Source: Halobacillus naozhouensis
Lineage (GTDB): Bacteria; Bacillota; Bacilli; Bacillales; Halobacillaceae
Length of the DNA: 64,000 bases
Assembly: GCF_029714185.1 (NCBI RefSeq)
Contig: NZ_CP121671.1
Location: 3,906,001 to 3,970,000, forward strand
Direction of reading: 5' to 3'
Both the position numbers and the translations under genes were made by a program. Of this stretch, positions 8,020 to 16,476 are shown piece after piece. The notes beneath the pieces are model-generated. The model had not been told where the DNA came from, ran no database searches, and was given only the letters and a program-made list of their open reading frames with translations. Within the stretch, counting starts at the first letter, position 1. Every line of letters begins with the position of its first letter.

Positions 8020-8826
8020 CTACTTGTTTTCGTATTTACGGTGGGCGGCATGGTTGGTTGAGCCAATTCCGCGGTTAAAGGATAAAGCGTGACGGATGGC
8101 ACTGGTTACGAATGACTTAGCTGTTGTGACAGCTTCCTCTACCGTTTTTCCTTTTGCAAGCTCTGCAGTGATTGCTGCTGAATAGGTACAGCCTGCCCCA
8201 CTTGTATGAATCGTATCAATGCGCTCTGATCCATAACGTCTCAAGGTGCTTCCATCATACAGAATATCGATGGCGTGATGGTTAGTAAGCGAACCGCCTT
8301 TAAGGAGCACGTATTTGGGACCAAGCTCGTAAAGATTCCGGGCGGCCTCCTCCATTTCTTCCGGCGACTCTGGTGCAGGCTCATCTAAAATTCGCGCTGC
8401 TTCTTGCAAATTGGGTGTGATAATTGTTGCGAGGGGCAGCAGGTGCTCGATCAGCGTTTCGATGGCCTCATCCTGGAGCAGCTGTGACCCCATTTTCCCA
8501 ATCATAACTGGGTCGACCACGACCTCTTTTACCGAAGAAGCAGCGATCAGCTCACTTGTCTGTTTGATAATGGGTTCGGTGAAAAGCATGCCGGTTTTCA
8601 GTGCATTGGGTCCGACGTGCTCCATAGAAGCATAAATCTGTGCTTCTATGGCTTCGAGGGGCTGGGTGAAAATACCTTGTTCGGTTGTTGAGTTGTTGGC
8701 AACGATGGCTGTGATCGCGCTCATGCCATAAACTCCTAGTTCTTGGAAGGTTTTTAGGTCGGCTTGGATGCCGGCGCTTCCCTGTGCTGCTGATCCTGCG
8801 ATCGTTAGTGTTCGTGGTATACTCAT
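8020..8826 (-). CDS. pdxK: Pyridoxine kinase (PdxK, ThiD-like ribokinase family)
   Basis: This cytoplasmic kinase of 268 residues phosphorylates pyridoxine, pyridoxal or pyridoxamine in vitamin B6 salvage. It has TIAGSAAQGSAGIQADLKTF at the N-terminus, VVDPVMIGK near residue 120, and the ATP/anion-hole motif HTSGAGCTYSAA near residue 208. In B. subtilis this subfamily was first named ThiD2 and later shown to be PdxK. HMP kinase remains the alternative. The start was placed at 8826 because GGAGG lies eight bases upstream; the ATG at 8844 overlaps that site. The S51 peptidase gene follows on the same strand after the hairpin repeat. Confidence 0.83.
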   Translation of the reverse strand: MSIPRTLTIAGSAAQGSAGIQADLKTFQELGVYGMSAITAIVANNSTTEQGIFTQPLEAIEAQIYASMEHVGPNALKTGMLFTEPIIKQTSELIAASSVKEVVVDPVMIGKMGSQLLQDEAIETLIEHLLPLATIITPNLQEAARILDEPAPESPEEMEEAARNLYELGPKYVLLKGGSLTNHHAIDILYDGSTLRRYGSERIDTIHTSGAGCTYSAAITAELAKGKTVEEAVTTAKSFVTSAIRHALSFNRGIGSTNHAAHRKYENK

Positions 8827-8897
8827 AGTTAGGCCTCCGCTCATTACAATTCGTCTACTTGAATTGTAACAAATCCTGAACAGGTGAGGCTATTGGT

Positions 8898-9227
8898 ATG
8901 AGATGGGTGATGGAATTGAAACCTTTTACAGAAAAAGTGATAGCGATTATTATGGAAATTCCCGAGGGACGCGTGATGACGTACGGACAAATCGCTCGTG
9001 TCGCCGGAAGTCCGCGTGCGGCGAGACAAGTTGTCCGGGTACTTCATTCCATGAGCAGAAAATATCATTTGCCATGGCACAGAGTCATCAATTCCAAGGG
9101 AGAAATTGCAATTCAAGATGAAGAATCAGCAATGGAGCAGCAGCTTTCCCTTGAAAGCGAAGGCGTTGTCGTTATTAATAAAGTAGTCGACTTAACTACA
9201 TATCAACACAGAATTGAAAGGAAATGA
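8898..9227 (+). CDS. Alkyltransferase-like protein (ATL, MGMT fold without catalytic Cys)
   Basis: This 109-residue protein is the DNA-binding domain of O6-alkylguanine alkyltransferase. The helix-turn-helix region MTYGQIARVAGSPRAARQVV is intact, but the active-site motif PCHRV reads PWHRV, with Trp60 in place of cysteine. That change defines ATL proteins such as E. coli YbaZ (Atl1), which bind O6-alkylguanine and mark it for nucleotide excision repair instead of removing the alkyl group. The start at 8898 has AGGTGAGG eight bases upstream. A RecB-like nuclease gene follows 56 bases later on the same strand, which may be functionally linked. Confidence 0.9.
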   Translation: MRWVMELKPFTEKVIAIIMEIPEGRVMTYGQIARVAGSPRAARQVVRVLHSMSRKYHLPWHRVINSKGEIAIQDEESAMEQQLSLESEGVVVINKVVDLTTYQHRIERK

Positions 9228-9233
9228 TTGTAA

Positions 9234-9252
9234 GACCTGAGGTGGGAGTTTA
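9234..9252 (+). repeat. Short dispersed repeat, copy 3 (diverged arm)
   Basis: GACCTGAGGTGGGAGTTTA shares the core GACCTGAGGTGG with copies 1 and 4. It begins seven bases after the stop codon of the ATL gene. Confidence 0.55.
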
Positions 9253-9283
9253 TGGATGAACCGAGGAAGAGGAGGGGTTTGGG

Positions 9284-10219
9284 TTGAGGCGTTTTCCGGA
9301 GTTATCATGGTCGCTTTCGCGGCATAAGACGATGCTGACGTGTCTGCGTAAGTATGCTTATGATTATTATGTCTCTCATAATGGTTGGCTATCTGGTGGC
9401 GATTCATTGTCCCGGCAAGCTTATCGTCTAAAGAAGATCACGAATCTTGAGATGCATTTTGGCAGTATTGTCCACGATTTAATCTACCAAATCATACAAA
9501 ATGTGTTGTATGATAAGGAGATTCCTAGTCAGGAATCGGTCGTGGATGAAGTCCGCCATTATTTGAATAAAGGATTTATTGAATCGATACGTAAAGAGCA
9601 TCTATGGAATAACAGGCCAAAACATTATACGATGCTTCATGAAATCTATTATAGTCAGACAAACACACTTCCCGAAGCTAAAACTAAGAAAATAACTGAC
9701 CGCCTTCATACTACAGTGAAAAATTTCTTTGCGAGCCAGTCCTTCGCGGACGTCCTCAACAAAGAAAATATGCGATTTATAGAATCAGAGAAATTCAGAT
9801 TTATGAAAGTAGATGGTATAAAAATCTTCGTTGTAATGGACTTAGTTTACAAGGATTTACAACAAGGAAGATGGGTGATTGTCGATTGGAAAACAGGTAA
9901 ATCCTCTGATGAAGACCGAAATCAGCTGGCTCTTTATGCTCTTTATTTACAGCAAAAATATGCTATTGAATCATTAGATGAAATCATAATTCGAAATGAA
10001 TATTTATTAGAGGGCACTCATGTAGAGCACCAACTAACGACCCATGATCTCGTTAATGTTCAACGCCTCTACCAGATCAGCATGGAACAAATGAAGAATT
10101 ATCTGCTGGATTCCAATCAAAACCAGCCTTTGCCTATTGATCAATTCCCAATGCAGGATAACCCGCGTATTTGCGCCCATTGTAACTATCAAGAACTATG
10201 CTTTCCTTCCGGCTCATAG
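9284..10219 (+). CDS. PD-(D/E)XK nuclease with Fe-S cluster (RecB/AddB/Cas4-like, stand-alone)
   Basis: This is a 311-residue soluble nuclease-fold protein. The RecB-type motifs are His64 in FGSIVHDL, Asp186 in VVMDLVYKD, and Asp201 with Lys203 in IVDWKTGK. Four cysteines are spaced as in the iron-sulfur staple of AddB and Cas4: Cys20, then Cys297, Cys300 and Cys306 in CAHCNYQELC. No helicase domain is present, and no cas genes are nearby. It probably cuts or trims DNA ends in repair, but the substrate is not known. The TTG start at 9284 is supported by GAGGAGGGG nine bases upstream. It lies directly after the ATL repair gene. Confidence 0.82.
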   Translation: MRRFPELSWSLSRHKTMLTCLRKYAYDYYVSHNGWLSGGDSLSRQAYRLKKITNLEMHFGSIVHDLIYQIIQNVLYDKEIPSQESVVDEVRHYLNKGFIESIRKEHLWNNRPKHYTMLHEIYYSQTNTLPEAKTKKITDRLHTTVKNFFASQSFADVLNKENMRFIESEKFRFMKVDGIKIFVVMDLVYKDLQQGRWVIVDWKTGKSSDEDRNQLALYALYLQQKYAIESLDEIIIRNEYLLEGTHVEHQLTTHDLVNVQRLYQISMEQMKNYLLDSNQNQPLPIDQFPMQDNPRICAHCNYQELCFPSGS

Positions 10220-10287
10220 AATGTTTGAACAAACCCGGGAACGGAAAAACTTAGTGTAGGATTAATAAAAGGAGATGTTCAGAAGTT

Positions 10288-10920
10288 ATGAAAGTACTTG
10301 TGGCAGGAGCAAATGGAACAACAGGACGTTTACTAATACAGTATTTAAAAGATGGCGGCCATGAGCCGTATGGCATGGTACGTAAAGAAGAGCAAAAAGC
10401 AATGATTGAAGAATTAGGGGGGACTCCCGTCCTTGCGGATTTAACTAAAGATGTAGGTCATGCTCTCAAAGGAATGGATGCTGTTATATTTGCAGCTGGT
10501 TCCGGCTCAAGCACTGGATCAGACCAAACCACAGCGGTTGATCGTGATGGTGCTATCAACCTGATTAAAGCAACGGAAAATCTTGGTGTTAAGAAATTCA
10601 TAATGCTTAGTGCCATTTCTGCAGATGATCCAAGTCAGGGATCAGGCCCTATGGAGCATTACTTGAGAATGAAACTTGAGGCTGATGAATACTTGGAAGG
10701 CACAGAACTAGACTATACGATCGTTCGCCCAGGCGGTTTGACCAACGAAGATAGTACCAGCAAAATTAAAGTTGGTAAGAAAGTCGACCGTGATTCTATT
10801 ACAAGGGCAGATGTAGCTAAAACGATGATTGCAGCTCTTCAGGAACCGAATGCGTACCATAAAACATTTGAGATGGTTCAAGGTGAAACGCAAATCGAAG
10901 ACGCTTTGAAAAGTCTATAA
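10288..10920 (+). CDS. NAD(P)-binding SDR-type protein (YhfK-like)
   Basis: This atypical short-chain dehydrogenase of 210 residues has the dinucleotide-binding motif GANGTTGR at residues 8-15 and the segment AISADDPSQGSGPMEHY, where Tyr and the nearby Lys (YLRMKLEAD) occupy the catalytic positions. It resembles B. subtilis YhfK and the wider NAD(P)H-binding SDR a5 group, whose substrates are mostly unknown. The ATG has AAAGGAGATG about 11 bases upstream. It is followed by a terminator shared with the convergent exonuclease gene. Confidence 0.85.
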   Translation: MKVLVAGANGTTGRLLIQYLKDGGHEPYGMVRKEEQKAMIEELGGTPVLADLTKDVGHALKGMDAVIFAAGSGSSTGSDQTTAVDRDGAINLIKATENLGVKKFIMLSAISADDPSQGSGPMEHYLRMKLEADEYLEGTELDYTIVRPGGLTNEDSTSKIKVGKKVDRDSITRADVAKTMIAALQEPNAYHKTFEMVQGETQIEDALKSL

Positions 10921-10927
10921 ATCAACA

Positions 10928-10967
10928 ACAAAACAGCAGCCCCCTTCTCGATGGGAGCTGCTGCCTT
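10928..10967. terminator. Bidirectional terminator between two convergent genes
   Basis: AACAGCAGCCCCC pairs with GGGAGCTGCTG around a short loop, followed by a T-run on the plus strand and preceded by A-rich sequence serving the minus strand. Confidence 0.8.
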
Positions 10968-10969
10968 TT

Positions 10970-11845
10970 TTACATTCCTACAAGGTTTTTCTGCCAATTT
11001 TTAAACTCAAGTTCTTCAAATTTCTGTCCCATTTTCTCTTCATCAATGAAAAACAGAGCCTCTTCCAACGAACAATTCACACTGGCTTCACAATGAATTC
11101 GTGCAAGCTTTCTTGAAAGGTGAAGCATCTCCAGGTCCTGCTCAATTTTATTACGTTGTGCCTTCGTTAATTGATCAATATTTTCTAGTATTCCCTCTAT
11201 CGTTTTATGCTGGATTAATAGTTTGAGTGCTGTTTTCTCACCAATTCCTCTTACACCAGGGTAATTATCACTGCTATCGCCCATTAAAGCCTTTAGATCT
11301 ACCATTTGTGCTGGCGTGATCCCCTTTTCTTCAAAGAAAGAGTCCTCACGATATTCAGCATAATTTCCATACCCTTTCTTCAGTAAAACTACAGAAACAT
11401 TCGGCTTGAGAAGCTGAAGCATATCCTGGTCCCCTGTCAGAATAAATACTTGTGAATCTTTACAATATCCATTACTCAGAGTTCCCATACAGTCATCCGC
11501 TTCAAAACCAACTTGCCCTACATTAGGAATGTCAAATGACTCAATAACTTCCTTTGCTAGCTCAAACTGAGGGATTAATTCTTCCGGAGCTTCCCCGCGG
11601 TTTGCTTTGTATTCGGGAAAAAGCTCGTTACGGAATGTTTTGCTTCCCATGTCCCAGCAGCATACCACGTGTGTAGGCTGGTACGTATCGATGGCCGTAA
11701 ATAGATGCTTTACCATTCCGTATACGGCATTTGTAGGCATTCCTTTACTATTAATCATAAAATAATTGCTCATTGCTGTAGCGTAGAACGCACGGAAAAG
11801 CAAGGCCATTCCATCAACAAGCAAAACTCGATTAGTTGTCATCAT
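10970..11845 (-). CDS. fenA: 5'-3' exonuclease / flap endonuclease (YpcP, FenA)
   Basis: This 291-residue cytoplasmic nuclease is equivalent to the N-terminal nuclease domain of DNA polymerase I. The conserved acidic residues of the FEN family appear in LLVDGMALLFRAF, VVCCWDMGSKTFRN, GFEADDCMGTL, LTGDQDMLQLL and MGDSSDNYPGVRGIGEKTA, the last also containing the helix-hairpin-helix. It removes RNA primers and flaps in Okazaki fragment processing and repair. B. subtilis YpcP has the same size and was renamed FenA. Start ATG ATG is preceded by AAGGGGACGG. It is a single gene convergent with the SDR gene. Confidence 0.9.
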   Translation of the reverse strand: MMTTNRVLLVDGMALLFRAFYATAMSNYFMINSKGMPTNAVYGMVKHLFTAIDTYQPTHVVCCWDMGSKTFRNELFPEYKANRGEAPEELIPQFELAKEVIESFDIPNVGQVGFEADDCMGTLSNGYCKDSQVFILTGDQDMLQLLKPNVSVVLLKKGYGNYAEYREDSFFEEKGITPAQMVDLKALMGDSSDNYPGVRGIGEKTALKLLIQHKTIEGILENIDQLTKAQRNKIEQDLEMLHLSRKLARIHCEASVNCSLEEALFFIDEEKMGQKFEELEFKNWQKNLVGM

Positions 11846-11990
11846 TTTCCGTCCCCTTCATTTGAAAAAGTTGATTCTATTATAACAAAATTACAGGACA
11901 CATGCGGGGATTAATAGCCAATAGCTGGAGCAAACCATTTCACCTGAAAAACTAACCTCTCCAATTCAAAATAATTAAATTGACTGATAA

Positions 11991-12067
11991 TTGACAAAAT
12001 TATGTTACAGTGATAGTTTCGAATTAGGTGCAATCCATTTACATATTCTCCTTTGTAAGCGTTTGCA
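11991..12067 (+). promoter_or_regulatory. Putative promoter and cre site before the aldehyde dehydrogenase gene
   Basis: A clear -35 TTGACA at 11991-11996 is followed 17 bases later by a weak -10 TAGTTT at 12014-12019. Downstream, TGTAAGCGTTTGCA at 12054-12067 matches 13 of 14 positions of the CcpA consensus. The site would block elongation, so the aldehyde dehydrogenase pair is predicted to be repressed when a preferred sugar is present. Confidence 0.6.
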
Positions 12068-12103
12068 CATTTAATAGAATAATAACGGGAGGTTTGGAGT
12101 AAT

Positions 12104-13624
12104 ATGGTATATTCATTTCCTAATACCGAGGGATCAATTGTTCAGTACAAAGAACGTTACGACAACTTTATTGGAGGAAAATGGACTCCGCCAGTAAAGG
12201 GGCAATACTTTGATAATATTACACCTGTAACTGGGAAAAGCTTCTGTCAGGTACCCCGGTCAACAGAAGAAGACATTGAGCTTGCCGTTGATGCAGCTCA
12301 TGAAGCAAAGGATGCCTGGGGGAAAACCTCAGTAACAGAGCGCTCGCTCATTCTAAATCGAATTGCTGATCGGATGGAAGAAAACCTTGAGAAACTGGCC
12401 GTTGCTGAAACGTGGGAAAATGGAAAAGCTGTCAGAGAGACACTTAATGCTGACATTCCTTTGGCCATCGACCACTTCCGTTATTTTGCTTCAGTTATCC
12501 GCTCTCAAGAAGGCTCCATAGGAGAAATTGACAACGACACCGTCGCCTACCATTTCCACGAACCACTTGGAGTAGTGGGTCAAATTATTCCGTGGAACTT
12601 CCCAATTCTTATGGCAACGTGGAAAATCGCGCCTGCCCTTGCAGCCGGAAACGCCATTGTCCTTAAGCCGGCGGAGCAAACTCCTGCCTCCCTGTTGCTT
12701 TTACTAGAGATGATTGAAGATTTACTTCCTGCAGGTGTATTAAATGTCGTAAATGGTTATGGACTTGAGGCTGGTAAACCGCTGGCTCAAAATCCAAGAA
12801 TTAATAAAGTTGCCTTCACTGGTGAGACGACAACCGGTCGTATGATTATGCAATATGCTTCTCAAAATATAATCCCTGTCACACTCGAACTTGGCGGAAA
12901 ATCACCAAACATATTCTTCGAAGACGTGATGAGTAAGGATGACGACTTCCTTGATAAGGCCATTGAAGGAATGGTTATGTTTGCCCTGAACCAGGGAGAA
13001 GTTTGTACTTGTCCTTCACGTGCGCTCGTTCAGGAGTCTATTTATGATCAATTTATGGAACGAGTAATCGAACGAGTCAAAGCCATTAAAGTCGGAAACC
13101 CGCTTGACCCGGAAGTCATGATGGGAGCTCAAGCATCGTCTGAACAGCTTGATAAAATTCTTTCCTATCTGGATATTGGTAAAGAAGAAGGTGCAGAATG
13201 TCTTATTGGCGGTGAACGGAATCAACTTGATGGCGATTTCGCTGACGGCTATTACGTGCAGCCAACGATGTTCAAAGGAAACAACAGTATGAGGATCTTC
13301 CAGGAAGAAATCTTCGGACCAGTTCTTGCGGTTACTACCTTTAAGAACCCAGAAGAGGCAATGGAAATTGCTAATGATACCCTTTACGGTTTGGGAGCAG
13401 GCGTCTGGTCTCGTGACATTAATACCGCCTACCGCTTCGGGCGCGGCATTGAAGCGGGACGTGTATGGACGAATTGCTATCACGCTTATCCTGCTCATGC
13501 GGCTTTTGGCGGCTACAAGATGTCCGGGGTCGGCCGCGAAAATCACAAAATGATGCTGGGCCACTATCAACAGACTAAAAACCTGCTTGTAAGCTATAGT
13601 GGTCAGAAGTTAGGATTCTTTTAA
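12104..13624 (+). CDS. NAD-dependent aldehyde dehydrogenase (acetaldehyde type)
   Basis: This cytoplasmic ALDH of 506 residues oxidises aldehydes, most likely acetaldehyde or other short chains, to acids. Catalytic positions are present: Asn165 in IIPWNF, Glu262 in LELGGKSPN and Cys301 in QGEVCTCPSR. The second cysteine two residues later is usual in the ExaC/AldB group. B. subtilis and Ralstonia relatives are called acetaldehyde dehydrogenase II (AcoD). The DUF779 gene that follows 21 bases later is a regular partner of this ALDH subgroup. A cre site in the leader suggests catabolite repression. Confidence 0.9.
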   Translation: MVYSFPNTEGSIVQYKERYDNFIGGKWTPPVKGQYFDNITPVTGKSFCQVPRSTEEDIELAVDAAHEAKDAWGKTSVTERSLILNRIADRMEENLEKLAVAETWENGKAVRETLNADIPLAIDHFRYFASVIRSQEGSIGEIDNDTVAYHFHEPLGVVGQIIPWNFPILMATWKIAPALAAGNAIVLKPAEQTPASLLLLLEMIEDLLPAGVLNVVNGYGLEAGKPLAQNPRINKVAFTGETTTGRMIMQYASQNIIPVTLELGGKSPNIFFEDVMSKDDDFLDKAIEGMVMFALNQGEVCTCPSRALVQESIYDQFMERVIERVKAIKVGNPLDPEVMMGAQASSEQLDKILSYLDIGKEEGAECLIGGERNQLDGDFADGYYVQPTMFKGNNSMRIFQEEIFGPVLAVTTFKNPEEAMEIANDTLYGLGAGVWSRDINTAYRFGRGIEAGRVWTNCYHAYPAHAAFGGYKMSGVGRENHKMMLGHYQQTKNLLVSYSGQKLGFF

Positions 13625-13645
13625 GCTTACAAAGGAGGTGACGGA

Positions 13646-14014
13646 ATGGTTGAACGTGTAACAGCTACCGACGATGCCCTCCAGTTGATTGAAACACTTA
13701 AAGGTAAACACGGGCCGCTTATGTTCCATCAGTCCGGCGGCTGCTGTGACGGAAGCTCGCCAATGTGTTATCCGGAGGGCGACCTGATCACAGGCACACA
13801 GGACGTACTCCTTGGAGAAATTGGGGAAACCCCTTTCTACATTCACAAGAAGCAATATGATTACTGGAAGCATACCCAGCTCATTATTGATGTTGTCGAT
13901 GGCCGCGGCGGTATGTTTTCCTTAGAAGGTGTAGAAGGAAAACGATTCTTAACTCGCTCTCGCGCTTTTACTGATGAAGAATACGAGGAGCTTAAAACAG
14001 CTGGTGTACTTTAA
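13646..14014 (+). CDS. DUF779 protein linked to aldehyde dehydrogenase
   Basis: This small protein of 122 residues belongs to the DUF779 family, commonly encoded beside acetaldehyde dehydrogenases. A cysteine-rich segment SGGCCDGSSPMCY at about residues 30-42 could bind a metal or act in redox, and HTQLIIDVVDGRGGMFSLE is the other conserved region. No biochemical role is established that I can name. AAAGGAGGTGACGGA precedes its ATG and the short gap to the ALDH gene indicates co-transcription. It may protect or mature the ALDH active-site cysteine, which is inference only. Confidence 0.82.
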   Translation: MVERVTATDDALQLIETLKGKHGPLMFHQSGGCCDGSSPMCYPEGDLITGTQDVLLGEIGETPFYIHKKQYDYWKHTQLIIDVVDGRGGMFSLEGVEGKRFLTRSRAFTDEEYEELKTAGVL

Positions 14015-14019
14015 GGATG

Positions 14020-14052
14020 CCCCCCTGCCTTCCGTGGCAGGGGATATTTTTT
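14020..14052 (+). terminator. Intrinsic terminator after the ALDH-DUF779 pair
   Basis: CCCCTGCC pairs with GGCAGGGG around TTCCGT and is followed by a T-rich run. Confidence 0.88.
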
Positions 14053-14054
14053 AT

Positions 14055-14834
14055 TTAGAATTGGCCATGGTACCAGCTGAAATATCCTAACAAATAAGAA
14101 ATATAAGCAATCACAACTAGCGAGAAGAGCGTAACGATTAAAAATATCCAATCCCTAGTTTTTATTGTGAAAGTACGATAGAAACTTCGATCCCTGGCAC
14201 CGGTAAACCCTTTCGATTCCATCGCGACGGCTGTCCTTTCAGCCTTACGGATTGCCCCTGCCAGTAATGGGATCATAAATCTCCTGTATTGCTTCATTAA
14301 TTCCTTTACCTTTTTCGTACGTTTAACTCCTCTTACCTGATGGGCCTCTTGGATCTGGTGGAATTCACCCTTCATTAAGGGCAGAAAACGATAGCCTGCC
14401 AACACCCCATATGCCAGCTTTGGCGGTAATTTACACTGCTGCATCAGACTTAAAATAAAGTGAACCATGTCTGTTGTAAAAATGAACAGTAAGGACAGGG
14501 TAGCAAAAGCGAACATTCGAAACACTAGAGAAAAGGCTGCCACAACATCTTCCTGCGGCAGTTCCCACAAAAGCAAATGAACTGTTTGACCGGGATGATC
14601 TGGTGCGTCAGCAAATACTATCGTGGTCCACAGCATTCCTAAAGAAATGATCATGAATGGAAGTAAAAACAGAAGGTAAGATCTTATCTTTACTTTTCCA
14701 AACAGAAAAGTAACGGTTATCGTCCATATACTAAATAACAGTGGAGTGATAGGATCAAAGATGAGCGCCAGTCCAATAACCGCAGTAATTATCGTCAAGG
14801 CTTTGAGGCTTGGGTTAAGCTTATGAAGATACAT
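14055..14834 (-). CDS. ykoC: ECF transporter T component for a thiamine precursor (YkoC)
   Basis: This integral membrane protein of 259 residues is the energy-coupling T subunit of a CbiQ-type ECF transporter. About five hydrophobic helices surround a cytoplasmic loop carrying AIRKAERTAVAMESKGF (about residues 192-208), the family's Ala-Arg-Gly-type coupling motif region that contacts the ATPase. It overlaps ykoD by 14 bases and is the last gene of ykoFEDC. By family knowledge the complex takes up thiamine or its pyrimidine moiety. Confidence 0.9.
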   Translation of the reverse strand: MYLHKLNPSLKALTIITAVIGLALIFDPITPLLFSIWTITVTFLFGKVKIRSYLLFLLPFMIISLGMLWTTIVFADAPDHPGQTVHLLLWELPQEDVVAAFSLVFRMFAFATLSLLFIFTTDMVHFILSLMQQCKLPPKLAYGVLAGYRFLPLMKGEFHQIQEAHQVRGVKRTKKVKELMKQYRRFMIPLLAGAIRKAERTAVAMESKGFTGARDRSFYRTFTIKTRDWIFLIVTLFSLVVIAYISYLLGYFSWYHGQF

Positions 14835-16476
14835 ACAACCCCTCCTTTTCCATCTGTTGCTGTAATTGAACTCGAACTGGGTATTGAAGCTGCCATTTCG
14901 CTAACGAGTGATCTCGCCATAGATGATGAGGATGTCCATCTGCCACCACTTCCCCTTCATGTACAACAAAGGCGCGGTCAGCATATTCATCCACGAGCTC
15001 CATATCATGTGTCACCATGACAATCGTGGCGCCGCTTTTCTGTCGTTGAGCCAACAAATTCATTAATTGTTTTGTTGATTGGGCATCCTGGCCAAACGTG
15101 GGTTCATCCAGAATCAGCAAATCCTGATGCTCTACTATCATCGTAGCCACACTCAGCCTACGCTTTTGCCCCTGACTTAATGTGTAGGGATGGCGTTCTG
15201 CCACCCCTTCAAGCTGGCACATGTTAAGAACTTCCCGCACCTGTTGGTCGATTTTACGTTCATCGATATCTTGAATCCTCAGACTAAAAGCGATCTCCTC
15301 AAAAACTGTATCTGCAATCAGCTGATGTTCAGGGTTTTGAAAAACGTAGCCGATGTGCTGTCTTAAGTCTATTTCTTTCCAAGACGATAGCGGTTTTCCA
15401 TGAAACAAACATTCGCCTTCAGTCGGCATTTGCAGACCTGCCATGACTCTGGAAAGAGAGGTTTTCCCACTGCCATTCCCGCCAATTATAGCTATGAATT
15501 CTCCTTTTCTGATTTGCATGGATACGCCGGAAATAATCCTGGTGTTGCTTTTACTCCATGAAATCGATGATAATTGAAGAATGGTTGAAGGAGGTAGACT
15601 TTCCTTTGCCAGAGAAGAAAGCATAACCTGCTCTTTCGAACCCTTCCACCCAGTAATAACATCATGAACGGTCAACGGGAAGTATTCACATTGATGGAGC
15701 CATCCACTTTCCATAACCAATTCAGTTACAGCCGGCATCGCTATTCCCTGACTCTGTAAGGTACGTGAGTGCATGGCCATCCCGTGTCTTATGGGACCGT
15801 CATAAAATATCCCGCCGCTTCGATTTATCATCAATCCCCGTTCAATAAAAGAGACCCATCCATCTAATTGATGTTCAATAACAAGCAGCGCAAAGCCCTT
15901 TTCCTTTTGAAGAATTTCGATGGTCTGGATAAAATCACGTGTAGCGATCGGGTCCAGATTAGCGGTTGGTTCATCCAAAATTAACAGCTCAGGCTCCATC
16001 GCAAGAACACAGGCTAAAGCAAGCTTTTGTTTTTGCCCGCCTGATAATGTTTGTATCGATCGCTGTCTTACTCCTTTTAAACCTACAAGCTGGAGAGCAT
16101 AATCAATACGGGCAGAGATCCTCTCAACCGGTGTATTGATATTTTCCAGACCAAATGCCACTTCATCTTCCACTGTGATCATACAGAATTGACTTTCAGG
16201 ATCTTGAAAAACTACCCCCACATGCTGACTCATTTCCCCAGGGAAATAACTTTCCACAGGAATGTCCCTGAACTTGATTTCACCCGTCATCATTCCGTCC
16301 AATTCTCGTGGATAAATGCCATTTAAAGCATACGTTAACGTACTTTTACCGCATCCACTTGGCCCTAATAACAGCAGCCGTTCCCCCTCATCTATTGAAA
16401 AGTTTATTTCTGATAAAACATGGTCATTTTCTTGTTCAAACTGGATATTTAGTTGATGAACATCTAATAACCTCAT
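14821..16476 (-). CDS. ykoD: ECF transporter double ATPase (YkoD)
   Basis: Two ABC ATPase domains are fused in 551 residues. The first has Walker A GPSGCGKST near residue 38, signature LSGGQKQKLA and Walker B LLILDEPTA. The second has GGNGSGKTS near residue 332, LSQGQKRRLS and LLILDEPTF. The fused arrangement replaces the separate EcfA and EcfA' subunits of housekeeping ECF systems. It energises uptake through YkoC and the substrate-binding YkoE. The ATG overlaps the ykoE stop by four bases, which indicates translational coupling. Confidence 0.93.
   Translation of the reverse strand: MRLLDVHQLNIQFEQENDHVLSEINFSIDEGERLLLLGPSGCGKSTLTYALNGIYPRELDGMMTGEIKFRDIPVESYFPGEMSQHVGVVFQDPESQFCMITVEDEVAFGLENINTPVERISARIDYALQLVGLKGVRQRSIQTLSGGQKQKLALACVLAMEPELLILDEPTANLDPIATRDFIQTIEILQKEKGFALLVIEHQLDGWVSFIERGLMINRSGGIFYDGPIRHGMAMHSRTLQSQGIAMPAVTELVMESGWLHQCEYFPLTVHDVITGWKGSKEQVMLSSLAKESLPPSTILQLSSISWSKSNTRIISGVSMQIRKGEFIAIIGGNGSGKTSLSRVMAGLQMPTEGECLFHGKPLSSWKEIDLRQHIGYVFQNPEHQLIADTVFEEIAFSLRIQDIDERKIDQQVREVLNMCQLEGVAERHPYTLSQGQKRRLSVATMIVEHQDLLILDEPTFGQDAQSTKQLMNLLAQRQKSGATIVMVTHDMELVDEYADRAFVVHEGEVVADGHPHHLWRDHSLAKWQLQYPVRVQLQQQMEKEGLYVSS

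Noticed and set aside
9284..10219. Cas4 and a possible CRISPR locus
   Set aside because: The nuclease has the Cas4-like Fe-S pattern, but there is no repeat-spacer array and no other cas gene in the window.
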